Positions 23,830 through 34,885 of a stretch of 64,000 bases of DNA are shown piece after piece; the stretch's first letter is position 1; each line of letters starts with the position of its first letter. Origin of the DNA: Saturnia japonica. Taxonomy: Eukaryota > Arthropoda > Insecta > Lepidoptera > Saturniidae. The stretch spans positions 1 through 64,000 of the forward strand of contig CM065322.1 in the NCBI GenBank assembly GCA_033032175.1. Reading direction: 5' to 3'. A program made the position numbers and the translations under genes. The notes below the pieces were generated by a model, which was not told where the DNA came from, made no database searches, and saw nothing but the letters and a program-made list of their open reading frames with translations.

Positions 23830-26779
23830 TACGCAATCCGACACTTATATTATTAATAGGTATATCGTTAGAGTACTATATCAGACGTTAGTGCGAGCGG
23901 TCGGATACAAACCTGTCTCGGTACACACACACACACACACAACTGAGTGCTGTCCGAGAGTTTTGGCGCAAACTCGATTCCTATTTACACAGCACAATTT
24001 CTGCATCTGTTTCTAAACCACCACATTAATTTACCTAGGATCTCACGACGGTGTGTCAGCATCGCGGCACAGCGACATGTCTCGCAACACTTGCTCGTCC
24101 TTTTAGTGAATAAGAATTTCTGCCATTAAATAATACTTTATACAGAAACATTACACAACACACTTACACACAGATATACATATATACACACAAAGCAGTA
24201 TATAACCGAGTGAGACAAGGACACGTGTCTGAATGTTTGTGTAAAGAGTGACGGAGTAAGGTATACCGAGCTGCACGCTTATAGAAACACACCGACGAAC
24301 TTAACTATGTTTCGTGCTTTGTTAATGCTTCGAATTCCTGAAATTCAGCGATATACACACGGTTCGCAGATTGAAGAAAAAATTTGATAGCGCAAAAAAA
24401 TAAGTAAACAATTATTTCTATCGTACCTACCGTACCTGCTTTAGAACAAAATAGAAAACTCAAGCCAGATTCATAATTATTTTAGTTTGGAATAAACCTA
24501 ACATAAAAATTATTTCGTAATAGTGTAGTGTTATTCTCAGCATTCTTTCTTATATGAAATTAAAAAAAAAAACGCCATTTGAGAATCTCCGTGAAAAATA
24601 CAATGTTTGTGTTTGTTAAATATATAATGTGTTTTTTGTCTTCACTAGATGGCGCTTCCTCAATACATGCTATTGTTAAGATCACCATATTTTCATAGGT
24701 CATATTTTATGTATTATTTTAATTAATTCCACGTTAAGCTGCACAAGCCATCTGAGAATTCCGGGCCTTTATAGCTAACAGCATAGTCAGTTCTAAAAAA
24801 ACATTCATATCAAACTCGATCCAGAAGTTTTTGCATGATTGGATAGACCGGCGGAAAAACCTCAATCACTGTTGAAATGGTTCCTGTCGGATAGATGTTT
24901 AAAAGAAAAAAAAACATTTAATGTACGTATTTCGACTTTTTACTTTTTTTAAGATGTAGTGTAGAAGATAACAAGCTAGCGCTGATACAGTATATCTAAT
25001 CATGAGCCCAGTTTTTTTGTAATATAGTGTAATTATTAGTCGTAATATAATGAATAAAAAATATAACTGTGTGTTTGTCCGGTGTCACAGCAGTATTGTA
25101 ACGATTTAAATAAAACTGTAATAAGTAAAAGTAAAAATTTATTCTTGGCAAAACATACATACATATAATATGGCAACAGTTTGGCGAGTGCAGCGTGTTC
25201 CTGCTCTGTGAACACACGAACCACATAAACATATAAATATACTAAACATACGTACACATACATTAATGGCAGTCATGAGATCGGAATAAGGGTCGGTCAG
25301 GACATTAATTACTACTGACTACTCGCCCGTGCTACGATACTACGATGCTACGCATTTGCTACGGTGCTGCTACGTGAGTGCTACGTGCGTTTCTATACAA
25401 CAAATAAACTACTTCGTCGTCCGTGTTGTCACGCGACACTACGCACGTGAGTGTAAGAGTGAGTTGATATAGAGAGCTATCATAATAATGAACTTCTACG
25501 TGAAGCTAAGCGCAAAGAGCGCGTGCTCATTTTGCGAATTCATGATGATGATTTACGACGTGAATTAATGATGGTCTCTGTATTTGCGAGATTCGAGTTC
25601 TAACGCAACAATCAACTAAAATAACATAGTGAGGACACTCAAGTATCGGGACTCGGGAGCGCCGCGGGTGAGAGTGCAGCTCCAGAACGCATCGCCTTCA
25701 TACTAACTACTGCATATACTTGTGAAACCAATTCAAAACTACAAAATACGTATATGTAATATAGAATTATAAAACAAGTGAAGTTCGAGTAAATGTGTCA
25801 AGCGAGCTGCTGACAGCCGGTGCTCGCGGTCTGTTTGATTGTAATTATCAACATTTACTGCTCTTTAATGATGTTTGGTTCACGATTTAAAATAATGAAT
25901 GTATGTATTTACATTACTTACAAGAATTGGTGTGGCCAGCCGTGAGAGCCAGGGGCCGGGTGCTCGGTGGCGCATCACGTGCGTATCTGTGTGTGTTTGT
26001 GTCTATACATATACAGACACACAGGGCACGCACACGTGCACATTCCTATGGATACTAGTAAAATATTATTACTAGAACCTGGTGCTCTACGTTAAAAGTG
26101 CTAATAAACTGGCTAGTTACATACAGTCACTGATCTACGAGAAGAACATCTGGAGTTGTAGGAGCAGATTGTAGAGGGTGAGGTTAGGTCACGAGGAGTG
26201 CACAATAACACGCTTCTTAATACCAAATAAACATTTAATATCACCATTGCACCTAAAACTATTTACAAAATATAAATAAAACGTGTAGGGGGTGCAGTTG
26301 ACCACTACTGAGGGACGGGAGAGGGTGAGAGGGAAAGGGAATTGAGCATCGCGGACTGTACAGGCGATCTCAGGGGTCGGGGAGCCTGGAAAGAGAGTGG
26401 GGCTTACTGCATACTGTTCCGAATGAGGAATAAGGGGGTGCTAGTGCGGGTTGACACGTTATAACTAAAAGTAAATAAAGCAGCTTTCCAAAATAGGAAT
26501 AGAGAGTGGCGTCAAACTACTGATGGCAATAGCACAAACACTATCACTTCATCTTGCGAATCAACAGAAGAGAACGGTAGAGCTTCACCGCTTGTAGTGT
26601 CAGTTAAACAAGAACCGACGCACAGGCACAGTGTCTACAAGGGACTTGTACTTCTACACTCTTTGAAGTGAAATGCGACCGTCTCTGAAAATGATATGGA
26701 TTTCACCCAGGTTCAGACAATTATGAGTTAGTAGGGGGAGGACACTGGATGTGGAACAGCGGCAGTGTGAGGGAGCGGC
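23830..26779. other. Non-coding, simple repeats only
   Basis: A (CA)n run lies at 23922-23942. A degenerate GCTACG-type repeat lies at 25330-25395. An imperfect palindrome around CTATACATATACAG lies near 26000. A minus-strand AATAAA equivalent lies at 25139-25144. No exon is recognised. Confidence 0.45.
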
Positions 26780-27139
26780 TCACGAGTCTTCTTCGGAAGA
26801 GTCGACGGTCTCGATAGTACCACTGCCCCCACCGCCGCCGCCGGAGGATGAACCGGATAACGATGTGACCAGCGACAGGATGGAGCCGAGTCCGCCCCCA
26901 CCTGATCCACCGGAGCTGTCGGAGCCACCGGACGCGCCACCCAGCAGACCGGTCACAACCTGGATCTTGGGTCCGAGTAGTTGCAGCTTAGGGCCGATGA
27001 CTTGGCTCACGATCCCGCTGAGTGAAGCGAGGCCTCCGCTTGAGGGCGCTTCGATACCGTATTGCTTGTTCAGCTCTATGTTCTTCTGGTCCAGCGACTC
27101 GACGAAGCGCGTCTTCGCATCAATGAGCGAGTTCACTTT
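26780..27139 (-). CDS. Terminal exon of uncharacterised secreted insect protein (gene 1)
   Basis: The acceptor (GTCTGTCTCAG, ending 27140) opens KVNSLIDAKTRFVESLDQKN and then IELNKQYGIEAP, followed by a hydrophobic block (SGIVSQVIGPKLQLLGPKIQ), a Gly/Ser-rich low-complexity tail and an acidic end (ETVDSSEEDS) before TGA at 26780-26782. The phase-0 entry matches the phase-0 donor of the exon at 27225. The DAKTRF..LDQKNIELNK..GI wording resembles a family of uncharacterised signal-peptide-bearing insect proteins. I know no experimental function. The Gly-Ser tail may be flexible. Codon choice is GC-rich compared with surrounding DNA, supporting true coding. Confidence 0.72.
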   Translation of the reverse strand, partial: KVNSLIDAKTRFVESLDQKNIELNKQYGIEAPSSGGLASLSGIVSQVIGPKLQLLGPKIQVVTGLLGGASGGSDSSGGSGGGGLGSILSLVTSLSGSSSGGGGGGSGTIETVDSSEEDS

Positions 27140-27224
27140 CTGAGACAGACAGACAGAGACACGTCACAGAGTCGTCAGAATTTACCAGGGGTTACAGCAC
27201 AGTCAGTGCAGAGTGCACACTCAC

Positions 27225-27326
27225 CCCGAACACGAAGCCGAGAACCGCGTTCTTGATGCCGAACTTGGCCTGCGTGACTCCCTCCAGCTTGCGCTTCTCG
27301 CGCGTCTGCTCGTCCCCCTCCCTGTC
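27225..27326 (-). CDS. Internal exon of gene 1
   Basis: A 102-nt exon lies between an acceptor (TGTGTTCAG) and a donor (GGG|GTGAGT), both near consensus. It encodes DREGDEQTREKRKLEGVTQA and then KFGIKNAVLGFVFG, in phase 0 at both ends. The charged start gives way to a hydrophobic helix that reads on into KVNSLIDAKT of the terminal exon. This makes a plausible amphipathic segment. Confidence 0.72.
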
Positions 27327-27486
27327 CTGAACACACATGTACACGTGTACCGATACACAGATAAACACATGCACACAAACGCGCGCGCGCATACAAACCG
27401 ACACCGCACTAACACTATGAAGCACCAAACACCGAGCCAAACACCACATGTCCATGTTATTATGAACCACGAAGGAATGTTCTCAC

Positions 27487-27590
27487 CTCGACACCCGCAC
27501 CCACTGGCGCTCCCGCATCCGCACCCGCTCCCGCACCCGCACCCGCACCCGCTTTCGCACCCGCATCCACAGCGGCGTCTTCCAGTATAT
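27487..27590 (-). CDS. Ala-Gly repeat exon of gene 1 (upstream limit uncertain)
   Basis: The minus strand encodes ILEDAAVDAGAK followed by a run of Ala-Gly dipeptides and APVGAGVE. It ends at donor GAG|GTGAGA in phase 0, which matches the next exon. The best acceptor (ACGAG after a T-rich tract, exon start 27590) leaves two bases of a split codon. An upstream exon ending in phase 1 is therefore needed, and the signal-peptide exon at 39500 (phase 0) does not fit directly. The Ala-Gly run is a GCGGGT hexamer repeat translated in frame. Confidence 0.5.
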
Positions 27591-27659
27591 CTCGTATGCG
27601 TTATTTGTCGAAACAATAAGAAACAGTGAAACAGCCCGGCGCGAACCAACAGCTGGTTA

Positions 27660-28780
27660 TATTGCGCGACGTCACCACTTGGAGCGGGTTATAGGTAATG
27701 GATATAGGTATATGAGTATATCCATTGAGATGATAATACATGAAGTTGATAAAATTGTTTGTGAGACGCACGTTGAACCATTCCTACTGTTCGTACATTG
27801 TTTGTGAACGCGTCTCTCGAAACACGCTACTTTGCAAAACAGCGAATGCGTATTATACATATATTTACCACTCTTAGTTCGAATGCCTTAGAAAATCGTT
27901 AACAACTAGTGATTTATTTCATGCATATTAGAGATTTAAAAAAGAATTAAAAGTGTTTGTGTAGCTGCGAATGCTATATTTTTAAGAAATATATTTCTTG
28001 AATGTAAAAAAGTTATAAGGATTAAACTGTTTGGCATACAATAAATAAACAAATAGGAAAAATGTTAATTCGTTTAATCTAAACGTCGAGGGAGTACATA
28101 TCTCGAATAGTTCGGAGTTGCCAACTGTTTTCTAACATTATTTCACAAATTAACTTTAGAAGTGCCAAAAAATATAATATAATCATCCCATGGTGCTGCA
28201 TAAGTTTTGGTAATTTTGATGGGTCCTTTAAATTATAATTTAATTTTACATCCATTAGTGCAGGTGGAATAATAAAGGCTTTTAAAAAATTAAACTTAAA
28301 ATACACTGAAGACATTCGGAGAGTGCCAGTAGTAATGGTTCAGTATTTCACAATGTCTGGCTAATATATTTAATCAGTGCATAGAAACAGAAATCTGATA
28401 AAAATAAGTAATCCCTCTTTTGTAATCGGATTGTGAAAAGAATGAATTCAGAGGATAGGCAATTAAATAATACTTTCGATTAAAAAAATTAATAGTTTTC
28501 TCTAAATAATTTACTGCTAAACGCAAACAAAAATTGATAGTAGTATCAAGATAGAAGGGAATTTAGTAGGCTTAGTTGATAGTACTGTCTTCTTATGTAT
28601 TACGTTTGATTATAAATTACAGTGGGGTCCGCATATTAAAACCTTGGCGCGAATATTAAGTTCTGGTGCTTTCGCAGTTACGTAAGATTCGCCAGTTAAC
28701 AGATATTGCCACCACTAGGTTAGTCTACTTCATTTACTTCTATAGCTTAATGTGTCACTGTACTTTGCTGTGTTGTTTAG
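27660..28780. other. Non-coding, nothing recognised
   Basis: AT-rich; probably intron or intergenic sequence upstream of the gene 1 internal exons. No repeat family is recognised. Confidence 0.45.
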
Positions 28781-28794
28781 CAGCTGAGATAGAT

Positions 28795-29400
28795 ACCGTA
28801 TTAATATTACACTTCGTGCAATCTACAAGATGAGACCTCGCGAATCAATAAAAAACAAGTTCCAGGGATTTAATATCTTAACTTTGCCCTTATATTACAT
28901 TCTTCATAAGTTAATATATATTCGTAAAAACATTGACAAGATAAATTTTGTCAATGATATGCAACATTTTAATACTAGAAATATACATAAATTAGTCGTA
29001 CCGTCTTTTAGACTTAGTAAAACTAATACAAGTTTTTTAGATAGTAGTGTTAGGTTCTGTAACAAGTTCCCAAAGCACATTACTGATTTGCCGGACAACA
29101 AGTTCAAGTACCATGTCTAGCTGGTTTTAATGTTAGAAGTTTATTATAGGGTGTAGGTGGTGTAGGGGTAGTGAGGTTTGAAGGTGACTCCTCTCTGTAT
29201 ATTTAGTAAGTTATTGTATTGTATTATATTATATATTACATAATGTATTATATTTATATTATTGTACAGTTGGAAAAAAAGATAAACCCAATCAAGTATC
29301 TTGCTGGTTCTTCTCGATAACTGGGATGTTTATCCAAACCGGTTATAGTATTTTGACTTTCATAAGTACCTTCTTAGGGCATAAATTTAATTAAGTTACG
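28795..29400 (+). pseudogene. LINE 3' end (Jockey-like), copy 1 of a local family
   Basis: The + frame reads LRAIYKMRPRESIKNKFQGF, then NILTLPLYYIL, VPSFRLSKTNTSFLDSS and FCNKFPKHITDLPDNKFKYH with a stop at 29118-29120. This is the C-terminus of a Jockey-like LINE RT. The 3' UTR continues to a conserved tail: AACCCAATCAAGTATCTTGC and TGGTTCTTCTCGAT, then an AACCGGT-type word and CATAAGT. Related tails lie at 37365, 45100 and 53440. The copy is 5' truncated, as is usual for LINEs. Confidence 0.85.
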
Positions 29401-29584
29401 TTCAATAATTAATCCTTTGGTGATTGAAAATTTCCAAATAGTAGCATTATACAAAAAATATACTAGCAAAACTATGAATTCTAACAACGAATTCATTATT
29501 GGAAGCAACGCGAACCCTAAATTGTCGATTTTGAAAGCAATCATACAGGCGGCTAAGCTGTGACGGCTGCGGACGAGGCCGCGC

Positions 29585-29645
29585 GTGTGTCGCAAGCGCA
29601 CGTGTCTGTGTGTGTGTGTGAGTGAGTGTGTGTATGTGTATAGCG
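29585..29645 (+). repeat. (TG)n-rich microsatellite
   Basis: TGTG repeats interrupted by GAGTGAG units. Confidence 0.8.
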
Positions 29646-30545
29646 GGGAGCACACACGCTCCCGCTGTCGGTTGAAATATGCGCGTTTCACAATGTATTC
29701 AAAGCTAATGATCTTTCACAAAAACTGTAAAGGCCAGGTCGCATGGTCGCTCACATTCCGGCGCTCTCTTGCAAAACATTAACACACATGAAAACTACGC
29801 CACAAATGATTCAAACCGAGAGCCCCAGAACCCTTTCACCTCCCTACACCCACGTTATGTAACTGCAGCGAACCGGGGACTTGCGGAAAAACATATTCAC
29901 AAACTCTAATGTTTGTCATACTGTAGAATTTTTGCATCATCTCCTGAACCGCGGTTTTACTGTCATACCTCAGGTTCCATGACGCGGATACGTTTAACAA
30001 ACAACTGAGAAACATTTGATCAGATCAACATAGCATTTATAACTGATCACGGAATATTTGTCTCGGTGATAGCCGTTATATTCTATCTGGACCGCGCAGT
30101 ACCGCGCTTCAGGGCGGGCGGGCGACCGATTGACCAATCTAACATGAAACGCAGAACTAGAGTGAACTAACTGTAACCGAACGACATGATGTCACAGAAT
30201 GTTCTCGTGTATACACAGACACCCTGTGCCGTGTTGCGTCGTATTGCACCGCCCGCGCCGCGCCAGGTCGGCGATGTGATAACATATTGCACGTGAACTT
30301 GTGGTCAGCGTCGCGCCGCGCCGCGCCTTCTTAGAGAGGCAAGCGTGTTGCACGGGCCACGCGGGTCGAGGTCGGCAGCCTCTCGCCAAACGATTAAGGT
30401 AATTTATGTACAAACCACGATATTGTTATTGGAAGCAAACATGGATACGCTCACACACACCACACACACAGTTCAGTTGGAAATTGTACCACTTAAGAAG
30501 TTTTCAAACATGATTTATAAAAACATGAACTGTTTATATAATTAT
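29646..30545. other. Non-coding, nothing recognised
   Basis: Contains a GC-rich GCGCCGCGCC stretch near 30250-30330 but no supported gene. Confidence 0.4.
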
Positions 30546-31035
30546 ACTAGCTGTTCCCGTGACTTCACTCACGTGGACTACAGAATGACTGTACGAATCT
30601 TGCACCCCTGCTCCAGGCTATTTTAAAGACAAAATTGCTTATTGTGGTTGTTTCTTAGAAGGTAGATGTATACTCTCCCGAACTTTTTTGAAGGTACCTT
30701 TTTAATGCCTATATTTATGTAGTACATTAATTTACTATGTCTCTTATGATTTACTCAGCATAAGCCATTTAAGCGCCCAAATTGATTCACCATGACCAGT
30801 TTTTTTTATTTGTGTGGGACCCTAATTATTTTTCTAAAATAAAAGTAGCGTAAGTTACTCCCTATATTATCAGCTATCTATCAGTGCAAATCCCGTCAAA
30901 ATCGGTCCAACTGTTTCGGAGACTACCCGGAACAGACAGACAAACAGAGAAAATTTTTAAAAATGCACTTTTTGTCATAGGTGTCGTACATACTTTCATA
31001 TGCATTTAATTAAAAACTGTTATTTTGACATTACA
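30546..31035 (+). repeat. Dispersed repeat family A, copy 2
   Basis: Begins ACTAGCTGTTCCCGTGACTT and has TCAAAATCGGTCCAAC followed by TGTTTCGGAGACTACCCGG and CAGACAGACAAAC, in the same order as 7337-7700. Confidence 0.85.
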
Positions 31036-32379
31036 AACAGACACTTCAATTTTATTAATACATATGTATTATAATTATATATACAAAATATATATATTGT
31101 TGTCAGCGACGCGTAGGGCTAAGCGTGATGATAGAAAATCGTAATTGTAAATATAAGTTGTAGGGACTAAGATATAGTATACACGATCGTCGATTTAATG
31201 TTTTGAATATAATATTACAGCTTGTAGGTATATAAGAATAGTAAATAACTTGTACAAATGCTTATAATATCGTAGAAATAGTCTCTTAAAATATTGAACT
31301 TATGTCTCGTCAATAATCTGTGTTTTATAGAAGTTATGTGTAATATTTAATGTTGTATAGGATAATTAGCCTGCTATGTATGTTTTATAATGTTTATAAC
31401 GTTGAATATTGCGTACATAACGTGTTTTTAAGCCGTTTAAGATTGAAATGTTTATTGCTTTATATTTACGATGTTTATCAACCTTTAATGTTGTATTTAG
31501 TGTTTTTATGTAGGTATTTATGTCCGCAATTACATAAAACAGATTTCATAGTGATTCGATAAGTATATTTAGAAATATTAACGATTTATTAAACATTGTG
31601 TAGAAATAATAATAATAACATAGACAGGGACAGCAATAGTGCAGCCGCAACGCGTCACCGCGGTTAGCGGGCCATGACCATATTTGGTAATGCTAGAGCA
31701 GTAAAGATATAAACGCTATCGCTCCGTACCGCTCCAACGGTGAGATAAAAGTCTAGCCGTCGGGGCCTATCGGCACACACAGGTGCCACAAACTGAAGAC
31801 TCAAGAATCAAGACTCAAGAAACAAGACTGGAAGAATCAGTACTAAGAAGACAGTACTAAGAAAATTAATGTATATTGAGAAGAGTCATTATATCTTGAA
31901 GAATACAGCGAAATTTTATTGTGGTATCTGTGTGTCATTGTGTCTTCACGTGTTCAACCCGCCAGCGACCCAGTCCTCTCAGCTCCCATGCTACGTCAGC
32001 GCCGCGCCTACCAGCAGGCACCTCACTGCGTGTGTACCTTAATGTTTCGCCCTCTTCACGGCTAGTAGTTTCGGGTGTGAGCAGGGTCGGTCACACGTAG
32101 TGAGAGGGGCTCGCACGCACTGGTTTCCAGACAGCTGGTTACGGTAGCGTGTATTCCGCCGTCGGTTATACAGAGTTCGAGGGAATCGTTTCCGTCGCGT
32201 TCGCGCTCTCGGTGTGCGGTCCCGCTCTGTAATTGGTTGACGTAGCACATTTGTAACGGGCAGACGCACGCCCATTTTAATTGTATAATAATTTATATTT
32301 AATATAACTTAAACATGAAGAACTAAAAATTCTTTGAAATATAAAATTTCGTAAAAATACATCTCACTAATATAATAAA
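31036..32379. other. Non-coding with a possible LTR-like stretch
   Basis: 31620-31960 has a TATAAA-like word followed by repeated GACTCAAGAA/ACAAGAC words and a GC-richer end. The composition differs from its surroundings, but no paired copy is in the window. No gene recognised. Confidence 0.3.
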
Positions 32380-32556
32380 TATGACATTTTGTATGTTTGG
32401 ATGTTTATTACTCAATGACGTAAAAACGGTTGAACGGATTTGAATGAAGTTTGCCGCACAAATAATTTATGACCTGAATTAACACATAAGATATTACAAA
32501 CTTTTGTTTTCCAAAATCTTCGCGAACGGATTCGCGGGTACAACTAGTATATAATA
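32380..32556 (+). repeat. Dispersed repeat fragment (family C)
   Basis: Contains ACGGTTGAACGGATTTGAAT followed by GAAGTTTG, and ends GCGGGTACAACTAGTAT. I recognise this wording from lepidopteran repeats. A related fragment is near 62330-62400. Confidence 0.6.
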
Positions 32557-32559
32557 ATA

Positions 32560-33335
32560 ACTAGCGACCCGCCCCAGCTTTGCACGGGTAGAATTTACAA
32601 AGTAATGTTCATTAGGTATATCTATGAAATCTTCAGTAGCAGCTCGGAATTTCGCTTTGTGTCCGATTAATAGCAATAGGCTCGCATGGAACATGGATTG
32701 ATTATATGGAACCTAAAACATACACGGCGAAGTGTGCGTATACATTCATTCCTCTGCCGAACAATTCGGGGATACAGGAGTGATAGTATGTTATGTAACT
32801 CGATAGTTACAAAAAGTGTGCTTAGCTCGTGATATCTGTTACGGTATTCATTCAAATGAAAAAAATGTAAAGGACAATTTTAATTTACATCAAATGCCCA
32901 AGTCAACTAATAAATTTATCTGGATAAAGATTAATATTGAATTGAAGAGAGTAGATTCGCTAATAACGTAAATTTATAATTATTATGTTTAAGATAAAAA
33001 TGGTTTCTATGAGTCAACTTTGGGAGATAGACATCGCGGATTTTTCTCTAGACTTTTTAAAGAACTATAATTCTTTCATACATATTTTGAAGCATCTCAT
33101 AAAGCTTAGCCAGCGTATGCTATGTAAGTGCCCGAAATAGAAATCATTTTTGAAGACTAGGTTACAAATATTGAATTTTCTCTGCTATACAAATACATAA
33201 TTGGAATGTATTCTAAAAAGTTTCCTTAAAAAAAATCTAAATGTTAATGAAAACCACAGTAAACTCCCTTATATGATTTAAAAATCTAAGCGTACATAGG
33301 GAGAGACAGCGGGAAGCGATTTTATTTTAAACAAA
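32560..33335 (+). repeat. Dispersed repeat family B, copy 1 (about 780 bp)
   Basis: It starts ACTAGCGACCCGCCCCAGCT and ends near CATAGGGAGAGACAGCGGG. The same start, middle (TTATCTGGATAAAGATTAAT) and end occur reversed at 58998-59908, and a partial copy lies at 57870-58330. The stretch 32610-32690 matches the SINE body at 37225-37300, suggesting an old SINE insertion or a shared module. Confidence 0.8.
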
Positions 33336-33497
33336 GTATAGATAGAAGATGAATGGAGTTCGATGCGAGGAGAAGCGCGACGCGTGCGTTTCACCTACTT
33401 CGTCAACGACAGAATATATTGAATAGCTACCGCACTGAGACACTGAGATAACTGCTTACATATTCTGCAACAAGGATTATATACTAATGGATGAATT

Positions 33498-34403
33498 TCA
33501 AACCTTCGCAGTTCGTTCACTAAGAGCGGTAGCATAAGCAGGAGTGAGAGCATGACTCGAACAATTATACGAAAAATGAGTAATAAGAGAAACATCGTTA
33601 ACAACAATCTTGCAACGGTTTTTCATGCTCTGAATCAAGTTATCAAAGTCTTGCTGCGGGATATTGTCACAGGTCCTGCTGAAAAGCAAAAAAAGTTGTT
33701 CTTCAGTCGCAATGTTTGCAGAAAAATTCTTCAAAGCTTTTCGTCGAAGCATGTCTCACGCGTGCTCTATAGAGTTTAGGTATGGTGATTGCGCGGGTCA
33801 GTCTAAGACCTATAGGTCGTGCTACTGTAGCCAGCTAGTCTGGTAGACTCGCGCTGAGTGCGGACGGGTCTTGTTGTTCATGAGCGAAAAATTTTGGCCT
33901 ATTTATAATCCATGGGAGTAGACTACCTAGTTACGGTATTTTCTCTTCCATTTGGTCATGGTGTTTCTGATCTAAACGAGGTTTGTTCTTTCCACCAACA
34001 AGAATTCCCACCCAAACGATATTTTTCTCACAGTGGTGTGGAAGGAGTTCCTGAAGGTGTTACCTGAAGGCTCGATGCCGAAGGAACTCGCTACACGCCT
34101 ACTCTTTGTGAATCAGTTATCTTCCGAGAGCAATCTTTCACGAGCCCACTATAACCTTTGTCCACGATTTCCTCGGCGTAGTGCTGGAGTTCGAAGGGGT
34201 CCACGAGCATGAAGGTTACTCACAAGCAGCTGGTGCTCTGACTGGAGCCTTTGAACTAACTGCATGGCCGTAACATTTGGTTGTTTTCTGACCGCAACTT
34301 GAAAAAATCGATCTTGTGGTTGGGTGGTTATGGGCTTCACGCCTGGGTGTATTTCAGTCATTTTACTAGTAGCACGATAACGTGACCAGAATCTTGTTAT
34401 CAT
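33498..34403 (-). pseudogene. Tc1-like DNA transposase remnant
   Basis: Minus-strand pieces in order are: a DNA-binding part, RFWSRYRATSKM and ITTQPQDRFFQVAVRKQ (34380-34260), then LVQRLQSEHQLLVSNLHARG. After a degraded middle come NNKTRPHSARVYQTSWLQ (near 33886-33830) and PAQSPYLNSIEHAWDMLRRK (near 33770), ending with IPQQDFDNLIQSMKNRC. Tc1 transposases cut and paste their element using a DDD/E triad. Here the usual DN before RPH reads NN, so one catalytic Asp is lost, and several stops and frameshifts follow. I did not find intact terminal inverted repeats. Confidence 0.82.
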
Positions 34404-34481
34404 GTTTTGTTTTGTTTCAATCGTCTCTTATCGGCTAACTTGTTTTAAAACTTTATTTGACACCAAAATTTACCAACAAGT

Positions 34482-34820
34482 ATGGTAACTAAATTTAAAT
34501 CTTTGAACTTATATACAGTTATGTCGTGCAAATCTTTTGTTTTTAATTTATATTTTCAATTTAACAAAGGCCTACAAAATAATCTTTCTTTAAAAGATTT
34601 TAAGACCTGCCAGTATTTATTAGATTTAAGAACCGTATACAAAATATCCCTAGATTTTGGTGATGTGGTTACATTACGTACAATGTACATGCAATGCATT
34701 ACGAACCGTGAGCGGATAGGTGCCGTATATAATAAATCTATCGGTTACGAGGAGGCGCATAAAATTCACTTTACTCCCAATTACGTTATTGGATGTTTTA
34801 TCCCGTTGATGTCCCACTAG
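34482..34820 (+). other. Unrecognised 112-codon open frame
   Basis: An ATG-started frame with no recognised domain. Its last part overlaps a repeat (34795-34885), so it is more likely chance or repeat-derived than a gene. Confidence 0.15.
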
Positions 34821-34885
34821 TGGGCTAAACCTTTCCCGTCGGAAGGAATGGGTTTGACCAACACGCCAGCCCATGACGTATAAGT
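34795..34885 (+). repeat. Dispersed repeat fragment
   Basis: GATGTCCCACTAGTGGGCTA followed by a CCTTTCCC word and AACACGCCAGCCC resembles a very common lepidopteran repeat with 'tcccactgctgggc' wording. Confidence 0.55.

Noticed and set aside
25975..26042. Imperfect GTGTGT..ACACAC palindrome as a regulatory hairpin
   Set aside because: It is explained by opposing TG and CA microsatellites; no independent support.
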